Source: Chelydra serpentina (Eukaryota > Chordata > Testudines > Chelydridae). From it: 64,000 nucleotides of DNA. The translations under genes were made by a program, and so were the position numbers. The DNA lies in NCBI GenBank assembly GCA_037349315.1, contig JBAIAC010000054.1, forward strand, positions 3,410,001 to 3,474,000, written 5' to 3'. Under the pieces are notes generated by a model. It searched no databases and was not told the origin of the DNA. It was given only the letters and a program-made list of their open reading frames with translations. Below, piece after piece: positions 1 to 10,794 of the stretch; the first letter of the stretch is position 1, and each line of letters opens with the position of its first letter.

Positions 1-43
1 TTTTTTTTTGCTTGGGGCGGCAAAAAACCTAGGACCGGCCCTG
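1..43 (-). repeat. Terminal scrap of a hAT-type non-autonomous element
   Basis: The window opens with a T run and a segment ending GGACCGGCCCTG. On the minus strand this reads CAGGGCCGG followed by a CCTAGG box. The CAGGG start is typical of hAT-type termini, and related ends occur at 10338 and 42313. The rest lies outside the window, so family and length are unknown. Confidence 0.4.
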
Positions 44-47
44 CTTC

Positions 48-1313
48 TCTCAAACCCAGTGGAGAGCAGACATAACTTGCATAGGACCATCCAGGACAGA
101 AAAGAAGTCATAGCACCTGTGCCTCAGTGATGTATCAAGAGCAGCCAAAGAGGACACTGAGTTCCATAGCTCCTAATAGGAACACGGTCAAATGTGTCCA
201 GAACATACATCAATCCTAAGAGCCAAAAGGGAGCTCAAAATGAACTGCATCAAATCTCTGTGCTGCATAATTTCATGTCACTGCAGTGTAGAAAACAACT
301 CCTTTTGGAAGAAATCAGAATTAAGTAATGCTGCGCGTGTTCTTCCTCCCATCATAGAAAAACATGTGTTCCCATCAGCTGGGCAGAACAACATCTTTGT
401 TCAGGCCTTTGTTACCCACACCAGGAGCATGGAGCTGTCTGTACCGCTTGTACAGAAATACATCACATTACGCAGCATGAATCCAAAGATAGAGACCAGC
501 GTTTGACAAACGTGTGAAGAAGCTAAAAGCCAATAAAACTGCTTTGTACAAATACTGGAAAAAGAAGCCCTGTGAGAGCACATGGTGACTGCAAATGTCA
601 GTAAAATGACCCTCAAACTGTCCCAAACACAAGCATGTAGGAAACATGTGCTCAGAGCGTATGTGAAATGATCCAGCTGGAAAAACATGTGTGGTCTTTG
701 AGAAACACTGGATTGGAGAAGAAAATAAGGCGAATGACTTGGTACAATCAGCGTTCAGACACCCATTCGGACAATCACCTGATTACAGTGCGTGGGTTTC
801 TGAAATCTCATAGATGAAAGGTAGATGCTTCTTATAATGGAAAACGAGGCTATTGTTAATAGGAAAGGGTCGCTGGTGTAATATTGTGATGAAAAGCTCT
901 TTTAACTGTTTTCCTGCTTTAATTGCTTTTCTGTAACGTTGTCTATCAGCTCTGATGGTCTCTGAGGCTGTTCTTACCTCCCCTTTTCCTCCTCAAACTT
1001 GTGATTATGAATGCTGGTAGCACTCGTTGGCAGAGCTCTTGGGTAGATAAGAGGTCAGCAGCCACCCATGCTTTCAGCCCTGCGTCATCCGACCCTGCTT
1101 CCAACACGTCTAGACGACAAGGTGGTAAAAAGGCCAGTAGCTGCCAACACTTTAGGGTTCCTACTGTTCCCACCACGGGGGTGTCTGTGCTGGGAGAAAT
1201 TTCAGGCAAAAAAGACGAGTGCAGGGTCCATGTTGCGTTGCACCTTGGGGGCTGATGGGCAAATACCACAACAGTATGCTGGGACTAGAGTAGTGAGTGA
1301 GTTTCCCGGCCGG
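48..1313. other. No recognised gene or repeat
   Basis: Moderate-GC DNA. Open frames on both strands are short (about 110 codons or less) and show no recognisable domain. I see no repeat family and no convincing exon here. Confidence 0.5.
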
Positions 1314-1321
1314 ACTATTAG

Positions 1322-1825
1322 TAAGGCTGCGTGTTTGTCATGGAGGTCCTGGAAGACATGCGGAGATGAGTAGGGAGCCTGCCAGCCCCGCCAACCCTCT
1401 CCGCCAGCACCAGCAGGGGTCCCAGGCCACGCACAACCACCTGGCTGCCCTCCCAGCACCAGAGGGGTCCCGGGCCCCACGCCATCGCCACTCCCTCCAG
1501 CATGTGTGGGAGTCCCGGGCCATGCGCTGCCCCCAGCCTCCCTCAGCACCAGAGGGGTCCCGGGCCATGCGCCACCGCCTAGCGCTCCCTCCCAGCACCA
1601 GCATGGGTCCCGGGATGCATGCCATCGCCCGGCTCCCAGTACCAGCCAACACCCCAGCGCCCCCGGACACCCCGCAGGGCACCCGTGCCCCACCCCCCCG
1701 GTCCAAGTTTTAATTAGGAGCATAGTACAAGTCATGGACAGGTCACGGGTCGTGAATTTTTGTTTACTGCCCATGACCTATCCATGACTTTTACTAAAAA
1801 TACCTGTGACTAAAACAGAGCCTTA
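1322..1825. mobile_element. Non-autonomous TIR element with exact 8-bp target duplication
   Basis: The element starts TAAGGCTGCG and ends AGAGCCTTA, and it is flanked on both sides by ACTATTAG (1314-1321 and 1826-1833). An exact 8-bp duplication is the hAT signature, although TAAGG ends are less typical than CAGGG. The last 100 bp hold a long imperfect hairpin around 1731-1790, with arms built on GTCATGGACAGGTCACGGG. The interior is GC-rich and tandemly repeated. There is no transposase; the open frames here only reflect GC content. Confidence 0.7.
1395..1665 (+). repeat. GC-rich tandem repeat inside the 1322-1825 element
   Basis: About five or six imperfect copies of a unit near 48 bp, each with CAGCACCAG followed by GGGTCCCGGG and a CCACGCC-like segment. 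It lies wholly inside the TIR element and explains the open frames on both strands there. It is not coding. Confidence 0.55.
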
Positions 1826-1993
1826 ACTATTAGTGCTACATAACTCTAATTACATAACTGTGCCCCCACTCCCTGCTCTCCCTGTGCTGGCAATCGCCAC
1901 TGGGAGTTATCTGCTGCACTCACAGTGTTAGGGGGACCGTACTGAACATTGGAGGAATAAGATGGAGTGGCACGGAATAGCTCTAATTCATAT

Positions 1994-2690
1994 GAGGCCA
2001 TCTGGGGCTTAGTGTGATGAGCGTGACAGAACTGTGACACGAGGCGATCTGGGGCTTAGTGTGAGGAGCGTGACAGAGCTGTGACACGAGGCGATCTGGG
2101 GCTTAGTGTGAGGAGCGTGACAGAGCTGTGACACGAGGCGATCTGGGGGTTAGTGTGAGGAGCGTGACAGAGCTGTGACACGAGGCGATCTGGGGCTTAG
2201 TGTGAGGAGCGTGACAGAGCTGTGACTGTGACACGAGGCGATCTGGGGCTTAGTGTGAGGAGCGTGACAGAGGTGTGACACGAGGCGATCTGGGGCTTAG
2301 TGTGAGGAGCGTGACAGAGCTGTGACACGAGGCGATCTGGGGGTTAGTGTGAGGAGCGTGACAGAGCTGTGACACGAGGCGATCTGGGGCTTAGTGTGAG
2401 GAGCGTGACAGAGGTGTGACTGTGACACGAGGAGATCTGGGGATTAGTGTGAGGAGCGTGACAGAGCTGTGACACGAGGCGATCTGGGGCTTAGTGTGAG
2501 GAGCGTGACAGAGCTGTGACACGAGGCGATCTGGGGGTTAGTGTGAGGAGCGTGACAGAGCTCTGACATGAGGTGATCTGGGGCTTAGTGTGAGGAGCAT
2601 GACAGAGCTGTGATTGTGACACGAGGAGATCTGGAGGTAAGTGTGAGGAGCGTGACAGAGCTGTGACTGTGATATGAGGAGATCTGGTCT
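1994..2690 (+). repeat. Minisatellite, 47-bp unit, about 14 copies
   Basis: Tandem head-to-tail repeat whose unit starts GAGGCGATCTGGGGCTTAGT and ends with GTGACAC. Unit starts are visible at 1994, 2041, 2088, 2135 and 2182. Several units carry a 6-bp TGTGAC insertion, giving 53 bp. Central copies are nearly identical; the copies at each end are more diverged, as expected for array expansion from the middle. No ORF spans the array. Confidence 0.92.
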
Positions 2691-4820
2691 GAGTCCCCCA
2701 TGTGTTGTCAAGGGAATGAGATGCATGCGTACCTTGGGGTCCCAGTGTGCATCATTGCAACACAGAAGTATGTAAGGTGTTTCAGTAGCAGGAAATGGGG
2801 GTCTTCTTCCTATGGCTATGGACAGTAGTGAGCTGGGATATGGGAGCAGGGTGTGAATTTGGCAATGGGTAGAAGGAAGCATTGGGTTAGGTGGTGTGAT
2901 GGGGTTGTAAAAAGGGTATGAAGTGGTTGTTAAATTTGACAAGGAATAGGCTCAGTGTGTTAGCACAGGTAGTGACGAGGCACAGTGTTAATATGAACAG
3001 CGGGAGCATAGCAGGTGCACTGGAGAACTATCAGCATCAAGACTGTTGGAAGAGCCATACAGAGGCACCTCCCTCTGAGTGTCTATTCCTCTACTGATAA
3101 TGCTGGGCTATACATTCCAGGGTTGCACCTTTCACTCACCATTGGAGCACAAGAGCTTTGCTAGTGAGATCCGCATCCTTTTCAAACAAGGGGCAACCTG
3201 TGGGGCAGAATCCTCAACTGGAGTGTCTTTTCATAGGTCCCCATAGCCTCTCATGAAGAAGATGTAGGGATAAGTATTCTGGATCCTTACAGCTGGTCAG
3301 AAAATGGAGGGGTGGTTTTCCCATATAGTCCTGTGGCTCTGTTCTTCGCTGGAGTGGGGACGGATGTGACAGTTTTGGGAATCTGTGGGAATGTATAAAT
3401 TCCAGTTTGGGTCTTTATGAACTCTCGGTATATTCGTACCCTCATGGATGTCTTTCGCTGTATCCTTCCAGCCTCCTCTTGTGCTAAGAGGAGGAGTCTG
3501 GCCCCGGGGTGTCTGGCCTTGCATGGGAGAAACATTAGGAGCATCGGCTGTGAAGGCGGTTTGCCCTAGCAGGACTGTGAAGACTATGGGCCAAAGGCTA
3601 GTGACTTGCGAATGACTCATGGGTTCCATCGCCACTCTGAAGCAAAGGGAATTGCGCGTGTGAATGCAGCATGGCTGGGACAGGAGCTCTCGCACAGTGC
3701 TTAGAAGCGGGAGGCCTTCAGTGGACAAGAGAAAGATGAGAGCAGAACCTGAGGACATGACTGGGTGGGAGGAGATGGACCACAGGAGGGTCATGGACTC
3801 CAGCAGGACACTAATCCCGACCCACAAGGCTCTCTGAAGGGGTGAGGAGACTGTGTGCAGATGTCTGGTGCTTTTCCATGGCTCTGTCTAACTCCTGTGC
3901 TTCGTCTATGAACAGAGTGTGATCGGTTTAGAAATCCCTTAGCTGTCATTTAGTCCTCAAAAGGTAGCCTGCAAACCAGGGTATCTACATGGGTGTAGTG
4001 CTGGAAAGGGGGTGTATCAGTGACTGGGAGACCGGAGGGTTCTGCATTGCTCTCAGAGGGCCTAGGGCAGCTGGACTGAGGGTCCCACACCTCAGGAAGG
4101 GAGTACCTCAGGAGTGTGCCTGAGAGGCCAGGCTAAGGGACAGTGCTCAGACACTACTTGGACCCAGTGAGCTTGAAAGCTCATGGGATCCAGAAGGTTT
4201 GGGTCCAGTGAGCAGCCAGGAGAGCAGGCACAAGGACAGCTCAGTCAGGTCCATAGCGAGAGGGGGTGTTTCCCTTACAGAGCCCAAAGGCGCAAGATCA
4301 CCATTCACAGCCACGTCACCATTTGAATGTTACATTTTTATTGTGAATATTTTTGGTGGAGTACAGAACATTCAGCCAGTGACCTAGCTGCCTTGCACAG
4401 CACAGAGGCCAGCTGAAATCTCTAGGCTCCTGATGAGCTATCACTGCAGCTCCAGGTGCCGGTAGGAGACCCTAGGCAGTCCAGAGAAGACTTTACAAGG
4501 TCCATTACTTGCTATTTATAGTCACAGTAAAAGTCAAAACTACTCACAAACACCTCCCACCCCCAAATGGGGGAGATGCCAAGGTAATGGGTATACTATC
4601 AATACATAGGCAAATGCACAGATAGATACAGTATGATAAACCAGAAGGTGAGACAGTAGCCAAAAAGCACAGATCTAGACATATTCCACGCAGTGGTACA
4701 TCTCAGGGGGTTACCCATCACATGCAGATAGTCCAGCACAGGCCTTCTGCATCTTGAAGTCTTTAAACCATGATTTGAGGACTTCAATAGCTGAGACATA
4801 GGTGAGAGGATTATTGCAGG
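2691..4820. other. Unassigned DNA with one weak secretory-looking ORF
   Basis: No repeat family recognised. The longest frame is on the minus strand, 3827 to 3297 (176 codons). An internal Met at residue 67 is followed by a hydrophobic stretch (SLWPIVFTVLLGQTAFTA) resembling a signal peptide, and in another frame a GTAAGG donor-like site lies near 3290. There is no recognisable domain, and a frame this long can occur by chance in 64 kb. I do not call it a gene. Confidence 0.3.
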
Positions 4821-4824
4821 AGTG

Positions 4825-4915
4825 GGTGGGTGAGAATCTGTGACCTGTGTTGTGCAGGAGGTCAGACTAGATGATCATAATGGTCCCTTCTGTCCTTAAA
4901 GTCTATGAGTCTTCA
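4825..4915 (+). repeat. CR1 LINE 3' end fragment
   Basis: Contains the CR1 3' UTR signature GGTCAGACTAGATGATCATA followed by GGTCCCTTCTG and a TCTATGAGTCTT end, equivalent to the ATTCTATGATTC 3' repeat of CR1. No coding sequence remains. Confidence 0.75.
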
Positions 4916-5526
4916 GCCCAACATCAGCCAAAGCCTTTTCAAATTCCTAGTTTTGGAACGCTCTGTAGGTGCAAACAGTGGCCGTGTAGCTTTAAGGTAC
5001 TGGGCTAATTCAGGAGGCTACATATGGGGTTAAATCCCACTTTTGGTAACTTAACTAGTTTCTGCCTCGCTACCCATTTAAGGGAGGTTCTAAACATGAA
5101 CTACATGTTGGCCAAGGAGAACAAGTTTCCTGGTAAGATGTTCTCCTGGGTTGTCTGTCCTGTTGCATGAACAGTTGGATTGCAAGAAGTGGGAGCTCTG
5201 ACAATGGCCAAAGGAGTTTTGCGCTCATACCTCTGGGCTCCAAATCCTGGAGTGCCAAAGTACACAGCCGCATCCCTTCCTACAGCCCTCAGCATGGGCA
5301 GACAATTGCATCTTTTTTGAACAACTGTTGTGCAATCAAGCAAAGAGTGCAAACATAACCAGTAGCCGTGGACCATGCAAAAGAATGTTCTTCTCTCTTT
5401 TCAAAAGCTGTGACAGTAGCAACTGCAATAACTGAATAGTTGAAGTGTTGGAGTCAGATTCCAGTGGGTGTATCTATGTGGGCTCAAGTTCCTCGGCTGG
5501 CCAGCACGCTGCTCTCTGTGCTGCTT

Positions 5527-5660
5527 GGTTTCAGAGTGGTAGCCGTGTTAGTCTGTATCAGCAAAAACAACGAGGAGTCCATGTGGCACCTTAAGTCACC
5601 CATGGTATTTTTAAGTACTGCGCTAGTCTGCAGTGAGGTTGCTTGAACAGACTGAGGACT
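5527..5660 (+). repeat. Penelope-like terminal repeat fragment
   Basis: Starts TTTCAGAGTGGTAGCCGTGT, then TAGTCTGTATC, GAGGAGTCC and TGTGGCACCTTA. This matches the left terminus of the Penelope element at 15939. It diverges after about 75 bp, so only the end survives. Confidence 0.7.
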
Positions 5661-5910
5661 GGCCTTTTCGAACAAATGGAAGACATCACAAGGCTGCAGT
5701 GTGTTGACCCTCCCCGAGGCTGTTTACAAGCCCAATGTGCTAATCACTGAGATAGGGAACCTCACCACAAGTCATTAGACTCCACATAGAGAGACAATAC
5801 TCAATTTCCTTTTGCAGCCTGACTATGGAATGAAGCAAGGCCTGCAAAGGTCAGCTGTACCATTGGCAAACTCCCAAGCCTTTGTTCATCTCTCTTGGAA
5901 AGGTCCATCT

Positions 5911-6000
5911 ACAGCAGCCTGAGTGGTTGCTTGGTTAAGGTGATGGCTTTAAGCATCTGTAGGCATATTGCTGGGTGGGTTTGAATCCTACCTATGCTGT
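5911..6000 (+). pseudogene. tRNA-Leu(UAA)-like pseudogene or SINE head
   Basis: A 90-nt stretch folds like a class II tRNA. The acceptor strands ACAGCA (5911-5916) and TGCTGT (5995-6000) pair exactly. A D-arm with GAGTGGTT and GGTTAAGG, a long variable arm, and a T-arm GTGGG-TTTGAAT-CCTAC follow; GGTTTGAATCC is a near-consensus B box. The anticodon arm is damaged: the stem keeps four pairs (GATG/CATC) and the loop is 8 nt (GCTTTAAG), as if one T had been added to a Leu UAA loop. No CCA and no immediate T-run terminator follow. It is either a decayed tRNA gene or the head of a tRNA-derived SINE. Confidence 0.5.
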
Positions 6001-6263
6001 GCCTGTCAGCTGAACTAAAAAGGTGTATTTTGGATAAATAAAGTTAGTTTCTTTTAAAACATGCTTTGCCAGCAGCAATTGGTTACCCCAGTGTAAAATC
6101 AGAACAACCCCACTGATTTTAGCCTCCTCCTTATATACCATCCAAAACCAAACTAGTCAGCACAAACTAATGTTGATTTCATAACAAACTCAGGAGAATC
6201 TCTCAATAAAATATATTATCCCAATGGCAAGAAAAGAGCTAAGAAATTTATGCTGCGACATAG

Positions 6264-6883
6264 GCCTGATTTACACTTCAAAGTTAGGTCAACATAGTTA
6301 CGGCATTTGTGTGAAAGATTCACACCCCTGAGCGCTAGAGCAGACGTGGTTAGATTGACCATTGACCTAGCTGGCACCGCTTGGAGAGGTGGATTACTTA
6401 CAGCAACGGAAAATCCCCTTCTGCTGAGGTAGGAAGTGTCTACACTACGGTGCTACAGCCAGTGGCGCAGCCAGGTCCGGAGCGCAGGGGCAGCGGCGCT
6501 ATAAAAAGGCCCCTCCCCCTGTACTCACCCGGCGGCGCTCCGGGTCTTCGGAGGCACCTCGGCGGCTCACTCCGGGTCTTCGGAGGCACCTCGGCGGCTC
6601 ACTCCGGGTCTTCGGAGGCACCTCGGCGGCGGGTCCTCACTCGCTCTGGGTCTTCGGTGGTACCCGCCGCCGAAATGCCGCCAAAAACCCGGAGCGCCGC
6701 CGGGTGAGTGCAAGAAGCGGCGCGTAAAAAGAAGCGGCGCCTTAAAAAAAGGTGCTGCTTCCTTTTTAAGGCGCCGCTTCTGCTCACAGGGGGAGCGGCC
6801 GCTCCCCTTGCTCCCGCCCTGGCTACAGCTCTGTAGCTGTGCTGCTGTAGTGCGTGTAGTGTAGACATGGTCTTAGAGTTAAC
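6264..6883 (+). mobile_element. TIR (MITE-like) element, interrupted by a hAT-type insert
   Basis: The left end is TAGGCCTGATTTACACTTCA. The right end reads, reversed, CTAAGACCATGTCTACACTA. Internal modules (TTCACACCCCTGAGCG, then GGAGAGGTGGATTACTTAC, then AAGTGTCTACACTACG) recur inverted in the copy at 20935-21148. No protein is encoded. It is split by the element at 6460-6821. Confidence 0.6.
6460..6821 (+). mobile_element. hAT-type non-autonomous element nested in a MITE
   Basis: Starts CAGTGGCGCAGCCAGG and ends CGCCCTG, flanked by exact 8-bp copies of GCTACAGC (6452-6459 and 6822-6829). Its relative at 56573-57325 ends CCTGGCTACGCCACTG; here the last 12 bp are missing, which replication slippage between two CTGGCTAC copies would explain. 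The interior has three near copies of a unit with GGTCTTCGGAGGCACCTCGG and a hairpin built on AAGGTGC/GGCGCC near 6740-6780. Confidence 0.65.
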
Positions 6884-7792
6884 AAGAACTATTCCACCCT
6901 GACCGCACTGCAGAGAAGAATGAAGCAAGGCGCTGTATTTTGGTGGATTAAAGAATGCCAGAGTTAAACACTTCACTGGTGTCTTCTGGCCAAACAGCAG
7001 AAATAATTGTATCTATTTGATGCCAGCCACATGGGACTAGGCACAATTTTAAGAGCGAAAACGAGCAGTGTCAAGTGTACCATTATGCCAGGTGCAGCTT
7101 CACTTGGGTTTGAAGAGCAACAGTCACAGGTTGCAAAAGAAGCTGTAGCTGTAACATGAGGACACAAACATGCTCAAAATTAATTTTATGGAGCTCATTT
7201 CCCAAAAGTTATTCATCGACATTTTATACTTTGGGAGCCCAGAGGAAGAGTTGCAGCAAGAACAGAAAGATGGGATGAGATTGCAAGAGATTATACAAGC
7301 CTGGCAAGGAAGATAATCAGCCACATAGACATCCTGATCCACCTTTCACATCGCTGTACTTTGTAACAGTGGATGGGGTGAGGGCGATAGGGACACAGTG
7401 GAGTTCTGTAAAACTTAACCTACATTTTTATCTTCTACAGGAATCCTGTAAAATTAGAGGCTTTGAAATGGTACAATATTTAAGTGGCACCAGTGCCCCT
7501 TCACTCATCACCCATCAATAAGGTCTCATGATGGTGGAGGCAATATAAATACATGACATCAAATATCCACTGAACTGGGTGCTGTGATCAGCCACCTGCT
7601 CTAAAGCGTATACATGTTCTGTCCATCTCCACTTTGAGTTTGGAAAAGTTTGGGTGATGCTGGATAAACAGTACTGCACAATCAGACTCCACCCCCAATT
7701 ATACTGCTGCAGCAATCAGGTAAATAGGAGAGGAAATTACAGCCTGCAAAAAGGAACGTAATGACTGAAGGCAGAAAGCATGAACCAGATAA
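6884..7792. other. No recognised gene or repeat
   Basis: AT-rich to moderate DNA with only short open frames. I see no protein similarity, tRNA-like fold or tandem repeat. Confidence 0.45.
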
Positions 7793-8700
7793 ATAAGAAC
7801 GGCCATACTGGGTCAGACCAAGGGTCCATCTAGCTCAGCATTCCGACAGTGACCAGTGCCAGGTACTTCAGAAGGAATCAACAGAACAGGGCAATTATTG
7901 GGTGATCCATCCCGTTGTACAACCCTATCTTCCGGCAGTCAGAGGCTTAGGGACACCCTGAGCATGGGGTTGTGTCCATGACCATCTTGGCTAATAGCCA
8001 TTGATGGACCTATTCTCCATGAACTTATCTCATTCTTTTTTGAATCCTGTTATCCTATTGGCCTTCACAACATCCCCTGGCAAATGTGCGTTGTGTGAAG
8101 AAATACTTCCTTACGTTTATTTTAAACCTGCTGCCTATTAATTTCCTAATTAATTGGGTGACCTGTCATTCTTGTGCTATGTGAAGCAGTAAATAACACT
8201 TCCCTATTCACTTTCTCCACACCAGTCATGATTTTATAGGCCTCTATCATGTACCCCCTTAGTCGTCTCTCTTCTAAAATGAACTGTCCTGCTCTTTAAT
8301 CTCTCCTCATATGGAAGCTGTTCCATATCCCTAATCATTTTTGTTGCTTTTCTCTGTACCTTTCCCAATTCTAATATATCTTTGTTGAGATGAGGCAACA
8401 AGAACTGTATGCAGAATTCAAGGTGTGGCCGTACCATGGATTTATATAGTGGCATTTTGATATTTCTTTTCCCAATGGTTCCTAATAATCTGTTAACTGT
8501 TTTGCCTGTTACTGCCCAGTGAGCAGATGTTTTCAGAGAAATATCCACAGTGACTCCAAGATCTTTTTCTTGAGTGGTAACAGCTAATCTAGACATCATC
8601 CTTTTGTATGTATAGTTGGGATTATTGTTTTCCAATGAGTATTACTTTGCACTTATCAATATTGAATTTCATCTGCCATCTTGTTGCCCAGGCTGTGAAT
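7793..8700 (-). mobile_element. CR1 LINE, 3' part, degenerate
   Basis: In reverse orientation the piece runs from the end of the reverse-transcriptase ORF to the 3' UTR. The best frame (8635 to 8234) has the CR1 C-terminal blocks [19 protein letters not shown] and VQRKATKMI, with further matching residues upstream (FNIDKCKV near 8690). The 3' UTR has the CGGCCATACTGGGTCAGACC motif at about 7800. The polymerase core is absent (5' truncation, the usual state of CR1 copies), and frames are broken by stops. Confidence 0.85.
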
Positions 8701-8830
8701 GGCTGATAGGGACACAGTGGCACAGCCATTAGTATCTGACCAGTAGTCCATCTAGTCCAGGTTCCTGTCACTGACAGTGGCCAGCACCAGGTGCTACAGA
8801 AGAGAAGCTTAGACATGGAGCGAGGGGCAG
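8701..8830 (-). repeat. Second CR1 3' UTR fragment
   Basis: Contains TAGTCCATCTAGTCCAGGTT and CAGTGGCCAGCACCAGGTGC. These match the CR1 3' UTR module at 7820-7870, in the same orientation and abutting the larger copy. Confidence 0.55.
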
Positions 8831-9534
8831 CAGGAGCAGTACTGGCATGATCTGCCTTCCTTCCCAGAGGAGCCACCAGTGCTGATGGCCGGGTGAAGTT
8901 CTGCAAAACGAGAGAAGGCTCTTTGTGAGGTGACTGCAGAACAGGACGAATGAAGACTGAAACCCGAATCCACATCCCTTGTTTCGGAACAGCTATCTCA
9001 TGCCAGCCCTGCTCTCTGCTGCTCACTGGAGGTGTCAGATACAATAAAACAGAGCACATCTCCAAGGGTATAAACCAACACACTTACATCTGCTAGAGTT
9101 TCATTTGAATTTGTCTTCTTCGCAGCCTGACACTTTTCTCCTTGAGCTGTAACAGATAAAACACCGAGTTCTCCTGTCTCATGCCTGGTACACAAGGAAC
9201 ACAGAAAAGGTGCAAGCTACAGTTTTTATCACATAGAAAATACATTTCCCCTGTGACAATGCTGGCCTTTGCTCTCATCCCAGGCCAGTGAGGGAAACAC
9301 ACTAAGCACATGGCCTGCTCCCCTTCTGAGTGTGTGGTAGAACAGAGTACGTGGTATTGCAAAGAGGAATACGGGCAGAGCCGGCTCCTTTGCCCCGTGT
9401 GCCTCTCTCCCCTTAAAGGAGGCATTACAAATAGAACCTCCTGGCCATGCAAGACTCCATGGACACTGATCTTGGGAAGCTCCTGGTACATGTGTGATGG
9501 GTCAATGATAAATGTCAATCAAGCCTCATTTGTG
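8831..9534. other. Unassigned DNA
   Basis: Overlapping open frames of 90-150 codons on both strands (for example minus 9518-9093 and plus 9310-9582) show no recognisable domain, signal or codon pattern. No repeat family recognised. Confidence 0.4.
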
Positions 9535-9790
9535 ATATTCAGAGATGTGGCCAGAAGGAACCATTCTGCTCATCCAGTCTGACTTCCTGCATCACCCAGG
9601 CCAGAAAACCTTCCACAGTGATTTCCTCAGAGGAGGGAATCAGTCTTCCCTGCTATATAAGGATTGAGCTGAGGAGCTTGTAGGGGAACTAGAAAGCCAT
9701 CTATTCTCCATTTAAATGCTGATAAAGCCTCCTCTCCCAGAGTGAGCTGTGCCAGTGGTTAGTTCCCCTCACTGACTGCATATTAATGAC
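9535..9790 (-). repeat. Old CR1-related 3' fragment
   Basis: GGCCAGAAGGAACCATTCTG, then CATCCAGTCTGACTTCCTGC and a later AGTGAGCTGTGCCAGTGG segment resemble the reverse of older CR1 3' ends (compare 14005-14400). Diverged; no coding content. Confidence 0.45.
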
Positions 9791-10337
9791 AACTGGTCAC
9801 ATTTTTTAACGTTGATGATATTTTGATGTTGATTTATTTTTTTTAAAAAAATGAATTTTTCACCAAACCTTGTACCCATTTTCAGCCAACGATAGATCTC
9901 TTCAAATTTCAATAAAGAGAAAAAGAGTGTTTTTAAACATCATAATTTGTCCCCTCGTCCCACTTCCCTCCCTTTTCCCTCCAGTAGCTCTCATGCTGAC
10001 TAACTGCAGATATTGGAATCAGCATTCACTGAGACGGGGCAGTCTGAGGGGTCAGGCGCATGCCAATGAGTGGGGGCATTTCACTCTGCCCGATTTATTA
10101 ATGTAAATTCCTTGCTGACTAGGCCAGAGCTATGTGGGGAATGCAGGTCCTCAGATGAGCAGTTTGGTGGCCCTGCAGTGCCCAGTAGGCAGAGTTGAGC
10201 TGGTGCACAGTGACTTGGCCATTGTAATTTGCACTAGTGTCAAAACATGGCTCACCAGACATCTACATGGAGGTGCCAGGAGATAACCATTGCCTTGGAA
10301 AAAGACCTCTTATTCCCTGGACTCTGCATGCTGGTGG
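9791..10337. other. No recognised feature
   Basis: An AT-rich block near 9800-9950, then mixed sequence. No ORF with recognisable content. Confidence 0.4.
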
Positions 10338-10775
10338 GCAGGGCCGGTGCTCCCATTAGGTGACCCTAGGCGGTCGCCTAGGGTGCCAGGATTTGGGGAG
10401 CGATGACGCCCGGCGGCGATTCAAAATGCCGCCGAGAGGAGCTGCTGCCCCTGCCGCTGAAGTGAGCTGCCATGGGCGGGGAGCCCAGCCCAGCCCGCCG
10501 CGGGCCGTGGGGAGCTGAGCCCAGCCCCCGGCCGTGAGGGGGGGGGAGCCCAGCCCAGGCGGCTGCAGGGGAGGGGGGGCAGGGAGCCCAGCCCAGCCCA
10601 GCCCCACCCCCACCGCAGCTTGCGGGTGGGTGGGGAGGCTGCCGCGGGCAGGGGGTGGTTTGCCGCTGGAAGGGGTAGCTGCTGCGGGGGCGGGGGGGAT
10701 GGAGCTGGCTGCTGCGGAGGGGGGTGGTGTTAGCTGGGGGGCGCAGGGATGGTGCAAGGAAGTTTCGCCTAGGTG
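10338..10775 (-). mobile_element. GC-rich hAT-type element, one end damaged
   Basis: Begins CAGGGCCGGTGCTCCCATTA, followed by CTAGGCGGTCGCCTAGGG (a near-palindrome) and CCAGGATTTGGGG. The GC-rich interior ends in GGTGCAAGGAAGTTTCGCCT. Both outer parts match the complete element at 42313-42751, but here the far TIR is missing and a CR1 copy begins about 20 bp later. Proline- and glycine-rich frames on both strands are composition artefacts. Confidence 0.65.
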
Positions 10776-10794
10776 GGTGGGAAGAGGACTCCAT

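Noticed and set aside
1202..1774. 190-codon minus-strand frame rich in Gly, Trp and Pro
   Set aside because: Tandem GC-rich DNA in the 1322-1825 element gives open frames on both strands; no protein family is seen.
1994..2690. CRISPR-like array
   Set aside because: Repeats are directly tandem without unique spacers, and the sequence is vertebrate; it is a minisatellite.
3297..3827. 176-codon minus-strand frame with an internal signal-peptide-like segment
   Set aside because: No domain, no clear splice partners, and such a length is expected by chance a few times in 64 kb over six frames.
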